Positions 1 through 6,467 of a stretch of DNA of 16,457 nucleotides are shown here, piece by piece. The notes below the pieces were generated by a model. The model was given only the letters and a program-made list of their open reading frames with translations. It did not search any database and was not told where the DNA came from. Numbering within the stretch: the stretch's first letter is position 1; each line of letters opens with the position of its first letter. The stretch is from Bacillota bacterium (GTDB lineage Bacteria > Bacillota > Clostridia > Lachnospirales > Lachnospiraceae). The DNA is taken from contig JAEWPN010000119.1 of the NCBI GenBank assembly GCA_023399455.1, forward strand, positions 1-16,457, given 5' to 3'. A program made the translations under genes and the position numbers.

Positions 1-280
1 CTTTTATCGGAATAAAATCTCCGTAAAATTTCGCAGTATCCGACATCTGAACGAGCAAATCGCCTACCGACAGGTGGGAGAGAACTCCGGATATCTCCGC
101 TATGTATTCGTTCAATACGTTAGCAATGTCGTTAATATCCTCGCTCACTCTTTGAAGATGCTCCTCCCCAGCCTCAATTTTATCGATATCCAGATTGCCT
201 TTCGCAAGCCGGTTCGTCTGCTTCCTAATTGCCTCACAATCCTTCTCCAATTGTCTGTACATGCTTCTTTTACTCATCAT
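1..280 (-). CDS. HAMP-type cytoplasmic signalling protein, probably methyl-accepting chemotaxis protein (5' part only)
   Basis: The reading frame is open from an ATG at 280 to the left edge, giving 93 residues of an incomplete protein. It begins MMSKRSMYRQLEKDCEAIRK and has no signal peptide or membrane segment. The first ~55 residues are charged and helical. Around residues 68-93 lies a HAMP-like stretch with GVLSHLSVGDLLVQM followed by KFYGDF and IPIK, the typical 'LxxLxxGDLxVxx...YxGDFxxIK' pattern found before the signalling domain of chemotaxis receptors. An AAGGAG ribosome site lies 8 bases before the ATG at 280; a second ATG follows at once at 277. By family the protein would relay a signal to CheA/CheW, but other outputs that follow HAMP (GGDEF, histidine kinase) cannot be excluded because the output domain is outside the window. 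A copy of the dispersed repeat ends about 50 bases upstream of the start. Confidence 0.75.
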   Translation of the reverse strand, partial: MMSKRSMYRQLEKDCEAIRKQTNRLAKGNLDIDKIEAGEEHLQRVSEDINDIANVLNEYIAEISGVLSHLSVGDLLVQMSDTAKFYGDFIPIK

Positions 281-331
281 GGCTTCTTCTCCTTCTTAGT
301 TTAAATCAGGTAAAATACACTTTCCTGTTAC

Positions 332-454
332 AGAACAAAAGTGTGCTTCGCGCGCTCGCGCGCTAAAATATCTCGGCAGCACAGCTTTTGTTCCTCGCGC
401 GAAGCTGCGCATCCTGCACGGAGTGCTTTTATTTCATAGGAAACCGGAACTTTA
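332..454 (+). repeat. Dispersed structured repeat, copy 1
   Basis: This is the first of three related intergenic sequences (others at 15959-16072 and 16211-16332), all in the same orientation. Blocks shared exactly by all three are TGTGCTTCGC, GCTTTTGTTCC and AGCTGCGCAT, in that order and with similar spacing. In this copy AACAAAAG-TGTGC (335-347) can pair with GCACA-G-CTTTTGTT, and GC-rich hairpins (GCGCGCTCGCGCGC) are inside. Boundaries are approximate. Read on the minus strand, the copy ends in GCACAC-TTTTGTT about 50 bases before the start of the gene at 280. It encodes no plausible protein. Confidence 0.8.
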
Positions 455-487
455 CTACTGCAACGTAACAAGGTCTTTCTTATGAAA

Positions 488-513
488 TTAAAAAGGACAT
501 CTTCCGATGCCCT
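488..513 (-). terminator. Intrinsic terminator of the Asn/Gln-rich small gene
   Basis: On the minus strand the stem GGGCATC/GATGTCC (one G-U pair) closes a GGAA tetraloop and is followed by TTTTT. It lies about 20 bases after the stop codon at 532. Confidence 0.8.
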
Positions 514-531
514 TCCTATTCCAGAACCGCT

Positions 532-690
532 TTAATAGTTGCTGTTTTTCTGATTGTTGTTTGAACTATTGTTATTACTGTTGTTACTGTTATTGCTGTT
601 CTTCTGATTCTGGTTCTGTTTGTTGCTGGTATTGGACTTGTTTTCCTGACTCTGCCTGTCGCTGTTTTGGTTGTAATCGTTTTTAGACAT
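532..690 (-). CDS. Small Asn/Gln-rich hydrophilic protein (52 residues)
   Basis: ATG at 690, stop TAA at 532-534. It starts MSKNDYNQNSDRQSQENKSN and ends NNNQKNSNY. More than half of the residues are Asn, Gln or Ser, with no hydrophobic core, no cysteine and no membrane segment, so it is probably disordered. It is a real gene on three grounds: a perfect AGGAGG ribosome site 8 bases before the ATG, an intrinsic terminator just behind it, and a promoter-like pair upstream. That pair, TGAATA and CATACTA 18 bases apart, resembles promoters read by the forespore factors sigma G/F. Small Asn/Gln-rich proteins of this kind are seen in Lachnospiraceae. A spore or dehydration-related role is an inference from the promoter and composition; the function is unknown. 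Confidence 0.8.
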   Translation of the reverse strand: MSKNDYNQNSDRQSQENKSNTSNKQNQNQKNSNNSNNSNNNSSNNNQKNSNY

Positions 691-725
691 GTTTAATTCC
701 TCCTGATAAGTTTTTGTTACAAAAG

Positions 726-756
726 TAGTATGTCATGTTATATAAGAAAGTATTCA
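726..756 (-). promoter_or_regulatory. Candidate sigma G/F-type promoter for the small Asn/Gln-rich gene
   Basis: On the minus strand TGAATA (751-756) is followed after 18 bases by CATACTA (726-732), close to the known forespore sigma pattern (-35 like TGAATA/GCATA, -10 CATnnTA). A transcript starting about 8 bases further on would give a leader of some 25 bases ending in the AGGAGG site at 699-704. No good sigma A pair is seen here; TATATAAC at about 735-742 is a weaker alternative -10. Confidence 0.5.
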
Positions 757-762
757 TATTCA

Positions 763-832
763 TTTGTAGGACTTTGGTACTATTTTTTTATTCAAATTGC
801 ACAAAAACTTTGTAGGACTTTGGTACTATTTT
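763..832 (+). repeat. Direct repeat (two copies, 46-base period) between divergent promoters
   Basis: The block TTTGTAGGACTTTGGTACTA plus TTTT occurs at 763-786 and again, identical over 24 bases, at 809-832. The right copy ends 4 bases before the -35 of the candidate small RNA promoter (837-864), and the left copy begins 6 bases beyond the -35 of the divergent promoter at 726-756. The 46-base period is a little over four helical turns, which suggests paired binding sites for a regulator. I do not recognise the motif. Confidence 0.8.
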
Positions 833-836
833 GGTA

Positions 837-864
837 TTGCTTTTTTCAAAATTCGTGTTATAAT
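837..864 (+). promoter_or_regulatory. Sigma A promoter of candidate small RNA
   Basis: TTGCTT (837-842), 16-base spacer, TATAAT (859-864), with TG one base upstream of the -10 (extended -10). Predicted start is near 871. Confidence 0.7.
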
Positions 865-870
865 TACATA

Positions 871-985
871 CGTAAATAGAAATAACCCTTCATCATTTCT
901 ATTTACAGACCCTTATATTAATTATTTATACTCCCCTCATGTAGAGCGTCAGACCCTTTCTGACGCTCTGCTGCTTTTTATTTTT
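871..985 (+). ncRNA. Candidate ~110-nt small RNA with CCCT-rich loops
   Basis: The stretch lies between a good sigma A promoter and a strong intrinsic terminator, on the strand opposite to the neighbouring genes, and holds no convincing reading frame. It begins at once with a perfect 12-bp hairpin, GTAAATAGAAAT (872-883) and ATTTCTATTTAC (895-906), with the loop AACCCTTCATC. A mostly single-stranded AT-rich part follows, containing ACCCTTA (909-915) and CTCCCCTCATG (931-941). The terminator stem (943-952 with 960-969) carries the loop ACCCTTT. Four exposed CCCT motifs are complementary to Shine-Dalgarno sequences (AGGG/GAGGGG), the pattern of C-rich Firmicute riboregulators such as RsaE. Identity with a known family is not claimed; promoter, hairpin and terminator are seen, RNA function is inferred. 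Confidence 0.65.
941..985 (+). terminator. Intrinsic terminator of candidate small RNA
   Basis: AGAGCGTCAG (943-952) and CTGACGCTCT (960-969) form a perfect 10-bp stem, extendable by two pairs at its base, with loop ACCCTTT, followed by TTTTTATTTTT. The minus strand has no T-run after the stem, so it works on the plus strand. Confidence 0.85.
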
Positions 986-1049
986 CTTTATATACGGCCA
1001 TTTGGGGCACCGAATTTCCTACAGCAAGCCAAAAGATATCCAACCGGCG

Positions 1050-1092
1050 AAAAAAATGCCCGTCCCCTTGCAAAGCAGTTACCTGCTTCGCA
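1050..1092 (-). terminator. Possible weak terminator at the end of the DUF1700 gene
   Basis: On the minus strand TGCGAAGCAG (1083-1092) pairs with CTGCTTTGCA (1069-1078) across a four-base loop that contains part of the stop codon. A run of seven T lies 12 bases beyond the stem, further away than usual, so termination is uncertain. Confidence 0.35.
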
Positions 1093-1519
1093 AAAAACGG
1101 ACGAGCAACACCACACATAAAAGCGGTATTATAATAGGAAGAAGTACGGATAAAACGGAGCCCACTATTCCTATTACAAATATCAATATAACTGCTACAA
1201 TAAGCCCTAACAGCCATCCCGGCATATGATACGCCTTTCCGCCAAACCCGCTTCGCTCCTTCTCCTCATAACCCTCTTCATAGACCTCATCGTATTCCTG
1301 ATATCCGCTGCACCCTTCCAGCTTACCGGCCTCTGTAATGGTCTTGGCCAGAAGCCTTGGATCTCCCAGGCTCGCTATAACCTCCTCTTCGCTCTGCCCT
1401 AAACGGATCTGCACATCGATATAATCCTGATAATATCTTATATTCTCATTTACAGAGCTGCTGTTCAGGTTGCCGGCTAATGCTCTCTGCAAAGTATCAA
1501 TAAATTCGTTTCTCGTCAT
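1079..1519 (-). CDS. DUF1700/HAAS-domain membrane protein
   Basis: The protein has 146 residues if started at the ATG at 1519. That start is preceded by AAGAGGG and begins directly in the family pattern MTRNEFIDTLQRAL; an upstream in-frame ATG at 1549 has no ribosome site and lies against the preceding terminator. Residues 1-60 form the helical HAAS-like domain: 'xxFLxxLxxxL..L....-E.I.YY.dYid..i..G.sEeeVI..LGdP..lAk.I' is visible with ENIRYYQDYIDVQIRLGQSE and EEVIASLGDPRLLAKTI. An acidic Glu/Tyr linker follows, then two hydrophobic segments at about residues 99-140 and the basic end RFLRSR. Such proteins usually sit beside a PadR-family regulator and are linked to envelope-stress signalling; no PadR gene is adjacent here. 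The exact role is unknown. Confidence 0.8.
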   Translation of the reverse strand: MTRNEFIDTLQRALAGNLNSSSVNENIRYYQDYIDVQIRLGQSEEEVIASLGDPRLLAKTITEAGKLEGCSGYQEYDEVYEEGYEEKERSGFGGKAYHMPGWLLGLIVAVILIFVIGIVGSVLSVLLPIIIPLLCVVLLVRFLRSR

Positions 1520-1555
1520 AATCCCTCTTCTTCCATAAGTGTATTTCATCTTACA

Positions 1556-1594
1556 TAAAAAATCTCCACATCACTTTCATGATAGTGGAGATTT
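1556..1594 (-). terminator. Terminator of the sugar ABC transporter operon
   Basis: Read on the minus strand, AAATCTCCAC and GTGGAGATTT form the stem, with an inner ATCA/TGAT pairing, followed by TTTT. It lies about 57 bases after the stop of the last permease gene and before the DUF1700 gene. Confidence 0.85.
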
Positions 1595-1650
1595 CTAATT
1601 TCGTCAAATTACATTTTTATAAAATAAATCTTTCCTATATATAAAACTTG

Positions 1651-2538
1651 TTACTCCTTCACACCGCCCAATGCAACACCTGCAATAATATACTTGGACA
1701 AAGCGAAGTATACGATAAATATAGGTAAAATTGTAATTACCAGTCCTACATAAATAATACCGTAATCAGAACGGAAACGTTCCCCTCTCATCAACTGCAC
1801 GAACATCGGCAGAGTATATAATTTCTGGGATGACAACAGCATGGATGGCGTATAGAAGTTATTCCACGATGCTATGAATACGAAAATCGCCTGGGTCGCA
1901 ACCGCCGGCTTCATAAGAGGTACGGCAATCGTATTGAAGGTCTTGAATTCTGCAGAGCCGTCGATTCTTGCCGCATCGATAATTTCCAGAGGCAGCGCAC
2001 TCAACATGTACTGTCTCATAAAGAATACCGTCGCAGGAGCCGCGATTGCCGGGATAATAAGCGGTATGTAATTGTTGCTCAGTCCCAGATTGTACATGAA
2101 ACGGAAGAAACCGATAGAGGATACCTGCGTAGGAATCATCATGATCGCCATGATGAATGCCCATGCGAACTGGCTTCCTTTAAATCTATAAACGGTTACG
2201 CCATATGCCGTTGCCGTAGAGAAATATACCGACAGAACAGTACTAAATCCTGCGATAATAAAACTGTTTACCATATATCTGTATAAAGGCACATTTTGAT
2301 TGGCCTGATACAGCAGCTTCTGGAAGTTCTCAAAAATATGTGTCGAAGGAATGAGTGAAAATGCCATCTGAATATCCGTACTGGATCTTGTCGCATTTAC
2401 CAACATGATCCAGAAGGGAATCAGGCTTAAGAAGCAAAGAAAAATACAAACAGCATTTCTGAATATGGAAGCTCCTATGATTCTCGCATGAGCGCTATCC
2501 TTCACTTTGGTGGTTGCCTGAGAAGTATTTGTCGCCAT
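1651..2538 (-). CDS. Sugar ABC transporter permease, MalG/CUT1 type
   Basis: The protein has 295 residues, normal for a MalG-type subunit, with six predicted membrane segments (the first at about 25-47, the last near 265-285). The cytoplasmic EAA loop that contacts the ATPase is clear: EIIDAARIDGSAEFKTFNTI followed by AVPLMKP, around residues 185-213. The protein ends GVALGGVKE, typical of this family. The gene starts one base after the stop of the upstream permease gene, with an AGGGGG-like ribosome site inside that gene's end, so translation is probably coupled. By family it forms the membrane channel with the other permease for oligosaccharides delivered by the binding protein. Next to a cellobiose phosphorylase gene, cellobiose or cello-oligosaccharides are the likely cargo; this is an inference. 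Confidence 0.92.
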   Translation of the reverse strand: MATNTSQATTKVKDSAHARIIGASIFRNAVCIFLCFLSLIPFWIMLVNATRSSTDIQMAFSLIPSTHIFENFQKLLYQANQNVPLYRYMVNSFIIAGFSTVLSVYFSTATAYGVTVYRFKGSQFAWAFIMAIMMIPTQVSSIGFFRFMYNLGLSNNYIPLIIPAIAAPATVFFMRQYMLSALPLEIIDAARIDGSAEFKTFNTIAVPLMKPAVATQAIFVFIASWNNFYTPSMLLSSQKLYTLPMFVQLMRGERFRSDYGIIYVGLVITILPIFIVYFALSKYIIAGVALGGVKE

Positions 2539-2539
2539 A

Positions 2540-3556
2540 TTACTTCGCCCCCTTTCTTGCTATCTCTTTCTGTATTGCTTTGTTTTGCTTTCGCTCCCTT
2601 ATCGCATCCTTATCCCGCATAATATAGAAGAGGATCAAGCTGAAGAACAAGGTTACAACAAACAGTACAACAGAGGTCGCTGATGCCTTACCCATCTGCT
2701 TTGCACCGGTAAAGGCCAGTTCTCGCATGTACATAGTAATCGTTCTCGTCGTATAATCAGGATCTCCGTATCCGCTGGTAGTAAGAAGCTTAGGAATATC
2801 GTACATCTGCAAGCCGCCGATTGCGGAGTTCACAAGCGTGAACAACAAAATCGGACGAAGCAACGGTAACGTAATCTTTTTGAATATCTGGAAACTCGAT
2901 GCTCCGTCCACTCTCGCCGCTTCAAAAAGGGAAGGGCTGATACCGAGCACGCCGGCAGTCAAAACGACCATCGTATTTCCATACCACATCCAGAAATTGA
3001 TAAAGGATATAATCCCTCTCGTTGCCCATTTCTGCTGAAAGAATCTATATGGCTGAGATAGGAGGCCGGATTCCAGAAGGAACTGGTTGACCGGTCCGTT
3101 AGGATAGTTAAACAAGCTGTAGAATAATACGGAAATCGTAGCAGCCGTAATGATATTAGGCATAAAGGTCATAATCTTATATGCGCCTTGCGCTTTCATC
3201 TTCACACGTGTATCCGTAAACCATACCGCCAGTATAAGCGCCAGAAGTATCTGCGGAATGAAGTTCAAAAGCCACATTATAATGGTATTCCATAAAGACT
3301 GAAACGTATATGTATTGAACAGAGTACCGTCTTTGCCGATGAATACTGTTTTAAAGTTTTCAATTCCGTTGAACACCGGACCTACTTCTACGTTGAACAT
3401 CGTATCGGTGTAGTTTTCACAAAAAGCCAAACCAATCGTATAAATCAGTGGCCATAACTGAAATATTGCAAATACAATAAAAAACGGAGCAATAAAGTAA
3501 TAACCGTATCTGCTGTATTCCACTGTCTTGCGCTTTTGTTTTGCAGGTTTTGCCAT
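2540..3556 (-). CDS. Sugar ABC transporter permease, MalF/CUT1 type
   Basis: The protein has about 338 residues, with a basic cytoplasmic N-terminus (MAKPAKQKRKTVEYSRYGYY), a first membrane segment near residues 20-42 with the usual FIAPFF..F..WP pattern, and five more segments. The EAA loop is SLFEAARVDGASSFQIFKKI followed by TLPLLRPI. I prefer the ATG at 3556, with AGAGG 11 bases upstream; an in-frame GTG at 3565 (AAGGA 8 bases upstream) is the alternative and adds three residues. It lies between the binding protein gene and the second permease gene, which follows one base after its stop. Together with that protein it forms the transmembrane dimer of the importer. Confidence 0.92.
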   Translation of the reverse strand: MAKPAKQKRKTVEYSRYGYYFIAPFFIVFAIFQLWPLIYTIGLAFCENYTDTMFNVEVGPVFNGIENFKTVFIGKDGTLFNTYTFQSLWNTIIMWLLNFIPQILLALILAVWFTDTRVKMKAQGAYKIMTFMPNIITAATISVLFYSLFNYPNGPVNQFLLESGLLSQPYRFFQQKWATRGIISFINFWMWYGNTMVVLTAGVLGISPSLFEAARVDGASSFQIFKKITLPLLRPILLFTLVNSAIGGLQMYDIPKLLTTSGYGDPDYTTRTITMYMRELAFTGAKQMGKASATSVVLFVVTLFFSLILFYIMRDKDAIRERKQNKAIQKEIARKGAK

Positions 3557-3740
3557 TATCTTCACATCCTCTTTCCTTATTATTTTTATTTGTGATGCCC
3601 TTTATTTCTGCCTTTGCATTCCTGCATAGGCATTGGACACGATTTTATCATTCTTTATTCGTTTAGCAATAAAACCTTGTCAAACATCTATGCCGTTATG
3701 CCGGCGAGCGTCATTATATAAAAAATTATCCCAAGAATAT

Positions 3741-3767
3741 CTGTACCGGCTGAGTAAGCCGGTACAG
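3741..3767 (-). other. Intercistronic hairpin between binding protein and permease genes
   Basis: CTGTACCGGC (3741-3750) and GCCGGTACAG (3758-3767) form a perfect 10-bp stem with a 7-base loop, 36 bases after the stop of the binding protein gene. On the minus strand the next T-rich stretch begins about 14 bases later, so it is at best a leaky terminator. In CUT1 operons such hairpins often keep binding protein mRNA more abundant than permease mRNA. The rest of the 246-base gap shows no gene. Confidence 0.7.
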
Positions 3768-3802
3768 AATTCAAACTTCTTATTAGGAATCTATTTCACA
3801 AC

Positions 3803-5203
3803 TTATTCTACTGTTACAGCCGGGTAAGCTTCTGCAACTGCCGCTTTGAAATCTGCAACTGCCGCATCCTTATCTTTGTTGCCTAAGGAGAATTCCGTAA
3901 CCTGTGTATCGAGAAGCTCATTAACCTTCTGGTCATATGCGCTCATCCAGGATACGTCTACGTCTTCAGCAAGAGGAGAGAATACAGCGATGAAGTCCTG
4001 ACCGCCGAGGAAGTCATATGCGCCTTTGCCTGCATCGGATAACGTCTTCATAGCCGCCTTGTTATTTACATAATCAAGGGTTTCTTCGGACATTTTCGTC
4101 ATAATTTCAGTATCAGTACAAAGAGCTTTCATGATCTGTCCCGCTAAAGCTGTATCGGAGCAGCCTGCCGTTGCGCCAAGCCATGTTCCGCCCCAGTAAT
4201 AAGGAGCCGGTCCCTGAGTCATGTTCCAAAGTCCGTAAGTACCTTCGCCAACTTTTTCTCCGCCGCAGTTAGCTTTGATTGTCCAGTGCAAGAACCATGT
4301 ACATCCGAAATAACCGAATACGGAATCACCGGAAGGTCCTGCATTCCACTCTTCAGACCACTGTGTAGTCTTCTGTGTTAAGTCTTCCTGCTCTAATGTC
4401 TTAACAACATCAAGATACTGAAGCATTGCATCGTCCATATGGAAAACGCCTTCTTTGTCAACCCAAGGCTGAGTCTTATTGGACATGAATGCATTAACTA
4501 CGTCGCCGTTAGAGGAAAGCATTCTCGTTGCATCGCCGGATTTTTCCTTAACTTCTCTGGCTGTATCGAGGAAGTCTTCCCAGGTACCGATCTTGGCCTG
4601 CATTTCTTCGGGAGTCTTTACTCCGAGCAATGATTCTGCAAGGTCAGTTCTGTAGATAAAGGAACCGGGGCAGCTCTGCCATGAAACGCCCTTTAAGGAG
4701 TTATCTCTCTGGTCCGTTGCGATAGTAATCGTGTAAGGATACATTTCAGCTAAATCAGCATCCGTAAGACCGCAGTCCGTTACCGGAATAGTGTAATCGC
4801 TGTTCGTGTATTTCATAATGTAGCCTGCTTCGAAAGCGATGAGATCCGGATAGTCTGCTGCATCAGGCGTCTGTAACAGCTGGTCAATTTTCTCCTGATA
4901 AATTGCGGAGTCACCAACGTTTACATATTCAACTCTGTCTTTGATTTCCGGATATGCTTCATAAACATATTCCAATCTTTCGCCAAGTTCCGTATTCCAT
5001 GAATAGATATAGAACTTATCCGCAGATGCTGCCGCATCGTCTGCCGGCGCTGCTTCATCTGCAGGTGCAGCTTCTTCTGCTGCCGGTGCCGCTTCTTCTG
5101 CAGGCGCTTCCGTTGTAGTTGTTGTTGTGCTTCCGCCGCAGCCTGCAAGTAGACTAGCTACCATGGTTACAGAAAGCAAAGCACTGAGTACTCTTTTTTT
5201 CAT
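3803..5203 (-). CDS. Sugar ABC transporter substrate-binding lipoprotein
   Basis: The protein has 466 residues. A lipoprotein signal is clear: MKKR, a hydrophobic stretch, then LLAGCGG with the lipid-modified cysteine at residue 22. A low-complexity linker of Thr then Glu/Ala/Pro/Asp (about 25-60) tethers the domain to the membrane. The mature part begins KFYIYSWNTELGERLEYVYE, typical of family 1 (CUT1) extracellular solute-binding proteins, and has many Trp residues in the second half, as expected for stacking on sugar rings. The start has AGGGAGG 8 bases upstream. It is the first gene of the importer operon and lies just downstream of the LacI-family gene on the same strand. Cellobiose or cello-oligosaccharide binding is inferred from the phosphorylase nearby; the fold alone does not tell the sugar. 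Confidence 0.92.
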   Translation of the reverse strand: MKKRVLSALLSVTMVASLLAGCGGSTTTTTTEAPAEEAAPAAEEAAPADEAAPADDAAASADKFYIYSWNTELGERLEYVYEAYPEIKDRVEYVNVGDSAIYQEKIDQLLQTPDAADYPDLIAFEAGYIMKYTNSDYTIPVTDCGLTDADLAEMYPYTITIATDQRDNSLKGVSWQSCPGSFIYRTDLAESLLGVKTPEEMQAKIGTWEDFLDTAREVKEKSGDATRMLSSNGDVVNAFMSNKTQPWVDKEGVFHMDDAMLQYLDVVKTLEQEDLTQKTTQWSEEWNAGPSGDSVFGYFGCTWFLHWTIKANCGGEKVGEGTYGLWNMTQGPAPYYWGGTWLGATAGCSDTALAGQIMKALCTDTEIMTKMSEETLDYVNNKAAMKTLSDAGKGAYDFLGGQDFIAVFSPLAEDVDVSWMSAYDQKVNELLDTQVTEFSLGNKDKDAAVADFKAAVAEAYPAVTVE

Positions 5204-5267
5204 TTACATTTCCTCCCTTTGAGTTAGTTTAATAATAGGTGTGTTGTTTGGTTGCATTTATATAATT

Positions 5268-5312
5268 GCTGTGAAATAAATATCATGATTTAGCGATTAT
5301 ATTTCTCACAGC
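5268..5312 (-). promoter_or_regulatory. Imperfect inverted repeat in the promoter region of the binding protein gene
   Basis: GCTGTGA (5268-5274) and TCACAGC (5306-5312) are perfect arms, with further AAATAT/ATATTT complementarity inside. It covers two candidate -10 elements on the minus strand (TATAAT at 5296-5301 and TATAAA just beyond the arm near 5258-5263); no strong -35 is visible. It begins 8 bases after the lacI-type stop codon. It could be an operator for the neighbouring regulator or a weak hairpin terminator without a T-run. Confidence 0.45.
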
Positions 5313-5320
5313 AAAAATGC

Positions 5321-6334
5321 CTAAATTATTATTCCTACCGATCTTCCTTCAAAAACTTCTCCTTCCACCACGACCTGCTGAATCAGCGTCGTCTTCGGAT
5401 GCTCTATCAGGTTGACCAGACTTTCTGCCGCCTTTGCTCCTACCTGTTCAGTGTCCTGACGCAAAGTTGTAAGCTGCGGCTCCAAATGCCTCCCAATCCT
5501 TATTCCATCGTACCCCGCTATGGAAATGTCCTGAGGAATGCTAAGTCCTCTCTCCGTAATAGCGTTGATTCCTCCGAAACTGGCAAAATCATCAGGATAT
5601 AAGATGCAAGTCGGGGGGGTGGGTAAATCCAGAAGCTCCTGCGTCTGTGTGAAAGAACCCTTCGTATCCCTGTATGCGGCCTCTTTTATGTATTCATCCG
5701 GAACTTCCAGTCCAAGCTCCTCCGCCGTCTTATAAAAGGAAGACAACCGGCTTTGCGTTACCGCCGAGTCCATACCGTGGATGTAAGCAATACGCCTATG
5801 CCCTTTACTGTATACGAAAGTAAGTAAATCCTTCATTCCCTTCACGTTGTCTGAAATGATTGCAATTCTATTATTGAACAAGTGGTCAATGGTCACTACC
5901 GGAATATCGCTTCTGACTAACTCCACGACCTCCGGATCATAGAAATCGATACAAGCTATTGCCACGCCGTCAAAGCCCCGATACATCGCATGCTCCAGGT
6001 AAGACATCTTGTTCGTTCTGGTCTTACAGCAGTTAATGAAGGTCATATCATACCCTCTCTGCTCCGCCGTCCTCTTAAAACTGTCTAAAACGTATGCGAA
6101 GTAGTCATGCTTCAAACCGCTTTGATCATCATCTACAAAAAGCACTCCCAAATTATATGTACGGTTTGTCTTCAAAGCCTTTGCTGCCGAGTTGGGGAAG
6201 TACCCCATTTCCTTGGCGGCCTTTCTAATATGCTCTTTCGTCTCTTCTCCGATATCGCTATGGTTATTCAGCGCCTTGCTTACCGTCGCTACCGATACCC
6301 CACATGCTACCGAAATATCTTTCATTGACACCAT
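5321..6334 (-). CDS. LacI-family transcriptional regulator of the cellobiose locus
   Basis: The protein has 337 residues, the usual length. Residues 1-60 form the LacI helix-turn-helix and hinge: VSMKDISVACGVSVATVSKA, then LNNHSDIG, then GYFPNSAAKALKTNRT. The rest is the periplasmic-binding-protein-like effector domain (YNLGVLFVDD... to SIAGYDGIRIGRHLEPQLTT). The start is taken at the ATG at 6334, with GGAGGG 10 bases upstream; the in-frame ATG at 6352 has no good ribosome site and its codons carry that site. Its own promoter (TTGGAG-17-TATAAT) lies at 6387-6415. It sits between the transporter operon and the divergent phosphorylase gene, so it is the likely sugar-responsive repressor of both. 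The operator-like motif found four times in the adjacent gap fits a LacI-type protein. Confidence 0.92.
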   Translation of the reverse strand: MVSMKDISVACGVSVATVSKALNNHSDIGEETKEHIRKAAKEMGYFPNSAAKALKTNRTYNLGVLFVDDDQSGLKHDYFAYVLDSFKRTAEQRGYDMTFINCCKTRTNKMSYLEHAMYRGFDGVAIACIDFYDPEVVELVRSDIPVVTIDHLFNNRIAIISDNVKGMKDLLTFVYSKGHRRIAYIHGMDSAVTQSRLSSFYKTAEELGLEVPDEYIKEAAYRDTKGSFTQTQELLDLPTPPTCILYPDDFASFGGINAITERGLSIPQDISIAGYDGIRIGRHLEPQLTTLRQDTEQVGAKAAESLVNLIEHPKTTLIQQVVVEGEVFEGRSVGIII

Positions 6335-6386
6335 GTCACTTACTCCCTCCATTTATTAGAAGTTCGGTCCTTGCCGTTTATAGAAT

Positions 6387-6415
6387 ATTATAACTTATCT
6401 TATCCAAAACTCCAA
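6387..6415 (-). promoter_or_regulatory. Sigma A promoter of the lacI-type gene
   Basis: On the minus strand TTGGAG (6410-6415), a 17-base spacer and TATAAT (6387-6392). The predicted start is about 45 bases before the ATG at 6334. Confidence 0.65.
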
Positions 6416-6452
6416 CCAAACATCTGTTATAGAGATGAGTGTTTTGAATCAC

Positions 6453-6467
6453 TTAATCGTTTTCGTA
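6453..6467 (+). promoter_or_regulatory. Operator-like motif, copy 1
   Basis: TTAATCGTTTTCGTA, one of four near-identical copies in the lacI-phosphorylase gap, all in the same orientation. Around the central CG it is a weak palindrome (ACnnAAnCGnTTnnGT in this copy), as expected of LacI-family sites. It lies about 40 bases upstream of the lacI-type promoter. Confidence 0.55.

Noticed and set aside
797..1120. Plus-strand reading frame of 107 codons
   Set aside because: It runs across the candidate small RNA promoter, the intrinsic terminator at 941-985 and the end of the DUF1700 gene, has no ribosome site, and its product looks like no protein family.
5041..5140. Low-complexity GC-rich stretch in the binding protein gene as a tandem repeat element
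   Set aside because: It encodes the Ala/Glu/Pro/Asp linker after the lipobox, common in lipoprotein binding proteins.
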